22,581 nt of DNA. Source: Elysia marginata. Its lineage: Eukaryota; Mollusca; Gastropoda; Plakobranchidae. The DNA is taken from the NCBI GenBank assembly GCA_019649035.1, contig BMAT01002427.1, positions 35,895-58,475 of the forward strand, read 5' to 3'. Of this stretch, positions 21,091 through 22,581 are shown one piece after another. The stretch's first letter is position 1. Each line of letters begins with the position of its first letter. The notes beneath the pieces were generated by a model, which did not search any database, had not been told where the DNA came from, and was given only the letters and a program-made list of their open reading frames with translations. Made by a program: the position numbers and the translations under genes.

Positions 21091-22099
21091 AGACTGCAAT
21101 GCTTTTAGTAAAAAAATGCCAATTTCTGTACCAAAGGTCTATATGAGGTTTATAAAAGATTTAAAATACTGCAGAAAAACCAGAGCCATAGACACAAACA
21201 ACGTCAAACTGGAGTGGTCGCAAAAACAATCAACAACTAATAATGCAGCCTGACGCGTAGAGATATGAATGCTAAGCTGGAAATGAAAATAAATAAAGAT
21301 TGAAACAGTTTCCCACCACTTAAAAAATAACAAACAAAAAATAACAGTTCATGAACATTAAAACGTATTGCAACTGGCCAGAAGATTAGCATCTAGACAA
21401 ATGACATTCAGATTATGTTATAAACAATTGTAAAATACATGACGCCGGAATAGGTTTCTAAAGGTTGCACATAAATCATTTTATGTTGGTACCAAGGGTG
21501 TCGCAAATACTAGGCACACAGTTAAGGCATCCGAATAATCTTATAATGTGGTCTTAATTTTAAGACCAAAACACGCTTTCCATGGTAGAACTTGCGCTTC
21601 AACACAACGTCAATGCTCACAGTGTTTGATAAAGGCTTCTTCAGTTCAGGGTAGTCAATTACTGGATATAGATTTTGCCGGTCAAATAACGCTTAGTGTT
21701 TATCAAAGATATCCTCCGAAGCACACATTTACCTTATTGTATGGTGAAGCAGCCTCTCTTTAACTTAAACCTGTCTTAGTAGATCATGCAACTGAGCTGC
21801 ATCTTTGAGCCAAAATGGGATAGCCGTGATTTAGTTCGAATTGACCACCTAATGATTTTGACCTACATATTGAAATCATATAGCACCATAAACATTTACC
21901 GCAAACCGCAGTTGGCTCATAAACCAATGCTACGTCAACGTGCATTCAAAATATCGACGAAAGTAATGGCAATAAACCGCTTACACCATAACGAAAAATG
22001 ATAACACTGGTATAGTAGATCTACAGAACAGATGCCCCCTTTAAGAAATCAGAACCAGGAACCGCACCAGCCTGTGTAGACTATGTATTGAGGCCTACA
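21091..22099. other. No feature recognised
   Basis: Unique sequence, moderately A+T-rich. Only a small inverted repeat (GGTCTTAATTTTAAGACC at about 21550) was noted. Short ORFs have no family features. Confidence 0.6.
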
Positions 22100-22545
22100 T
22101 ACTGTGCCCCCTGGGTGTAGTAGAGCCGTAAGCTAGATCTAGACATCCAGCTAGGCTAGGCTAGAGCCAGGCTGCGGATAGCCTAGTGTGTGTGCGCGAG
22201 GGTGAACCCCCTCCCCTCAATGTTACACTAGCCGTGTGTTCGTAAGTGAGTACTGAACTAGACGATCGATTCATCCAGCAGCAAGGCGAGCTTGCTACGC
22301 CACCACCGCGAGTTCTTCCTGCTTCCAGGGTAGCGTAAACCAAAGCGCTAGGGAGGCCAGCTCTGAGCCGAGGTGTGGGTGAGCGACCAGACAGACTGAG
22401 GGCGTGTGCGTGCGCGCGTGTGCTTCCTACCAAAGCCATAGGTCTGGACTTCGGAAATCGCTACAGCGGCAGCTGCTAACACTGCTAGTCCTACTGGGGC
22501 CTGTGCGTGCATGCACGGGATCATAGACAGCTCGGGTTCATTCAA
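22100..22545. promoter_or_regulatory. G+C- and CpG-richer segment, possible promoter or 5' exon region
   Basis: Base composition changes sharply from the A+T-rich DNA before it. CpG dinucleotides become common, and there is a 22-nt alternating purine-pyrimidine run (22402-22423, GCGTGTGCGTGCGCGCGTGTGC) plus CTAGG repeats near 22150. It lies about 8 kb upstream of the arrestin start codon in the sense of that gene, so it could be its promoter or first exon, or belong to a gene starting on the plus strand. GTAAGTGAGT at 22240 and GGTGAGC near 22377 would be plus-strand donors. No core promoter motif is certain. Confidence 0.35.
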
Positions 22546-22581
22546 TAGACACTATTTTGTGTGCTCTTTAATCTCATGGTA

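Noticed and set aside
22161-22439. 92-codon minus-strand ORF in the CpG-rich segment
   Set aside because: G+C-rich sequence has fewer stop codons by chance. The product is low in complexity (Arg, Ser, Ala, Gly) with no recognisable motif.

Overview
This is a metazoan (animal) genomic window, A+T-rich, with large introns and many simple and degenerate repeats. There are no operons, Shine-Dalgarno sites or dense coding. It looks like a marine invertebrate (mollusc, echinoderm or similar), but the species cannot be fixed from the sequence; that placement rests on the style of the repeats and retroposons and is inference.

The only host protein-coding gene I can support lies on the minus strand and is an alpha-arrestin (arrestin-domain-containing, ARRDC family) gene. 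Three coding exons can be assembled with matching splice phases: exon 1 with the start codon (13892 down to 13781), exon 2 (5121 down to 4999) and exon 3 (1422 down to 1190). Together they encode 156 residues, essentially the whole N-terminal arrestin domain. The C-terminal arrestin domain and any PPxY tail must lie beyond the left edge. Intron 1 is about 8.66 kb, intron 2 about 3.58 kb, and intron 3 runs off the window.

Layout, left to right. 1-75: an (ACT)n microsatellite. 76-1189: part of intron 3. 1190-1422: exon 3. 1423-4998: intron 2, with a 28-bp perfect AT palindrome, poly-C runs, a degenerate ~37-bp minisatellite (about 2970-3330), a tRNA-headed SINE on the minus strand (about 4300-4599), and the 3' tail of another retroposon on the plus strand. 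4999-5121: exon 2. 5122-13780: intron 1, with two copies of a ~200-220 bp foldback MITE, a 5'-truncated non-LTR retrotransposon with a reverse transcriptase remnant and a 10-bp target-site duplication, a candidate second inverted-repeat element, and a (GA)n tract. 13781-13892: exon 1. 13893-16500: unassigned upstream sequence. 16500-18560: a cluster of GA/GACA/GATA tracts, a ~400-bp tandem duplication, a 42-bp minisatellite and GAT-rich DNA. 19300-19965: a diverged minisatellite with a well-kept 25-bp period. 20400-21090: another possible, very degenerate array. 22100-22545: a G+C- and CpG-richer stretch that could hold a promoter or 5' exon.

No previously undescribed gene system is visible. 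The most interesting items are the reconstructed arrestin gene, the foldback MITE pair, the precisely bounded retrotransposon insertion, the pair of outward-pointing retroposon tails with a shared 3' stem-loop, and the old 25-bp minisatellite.
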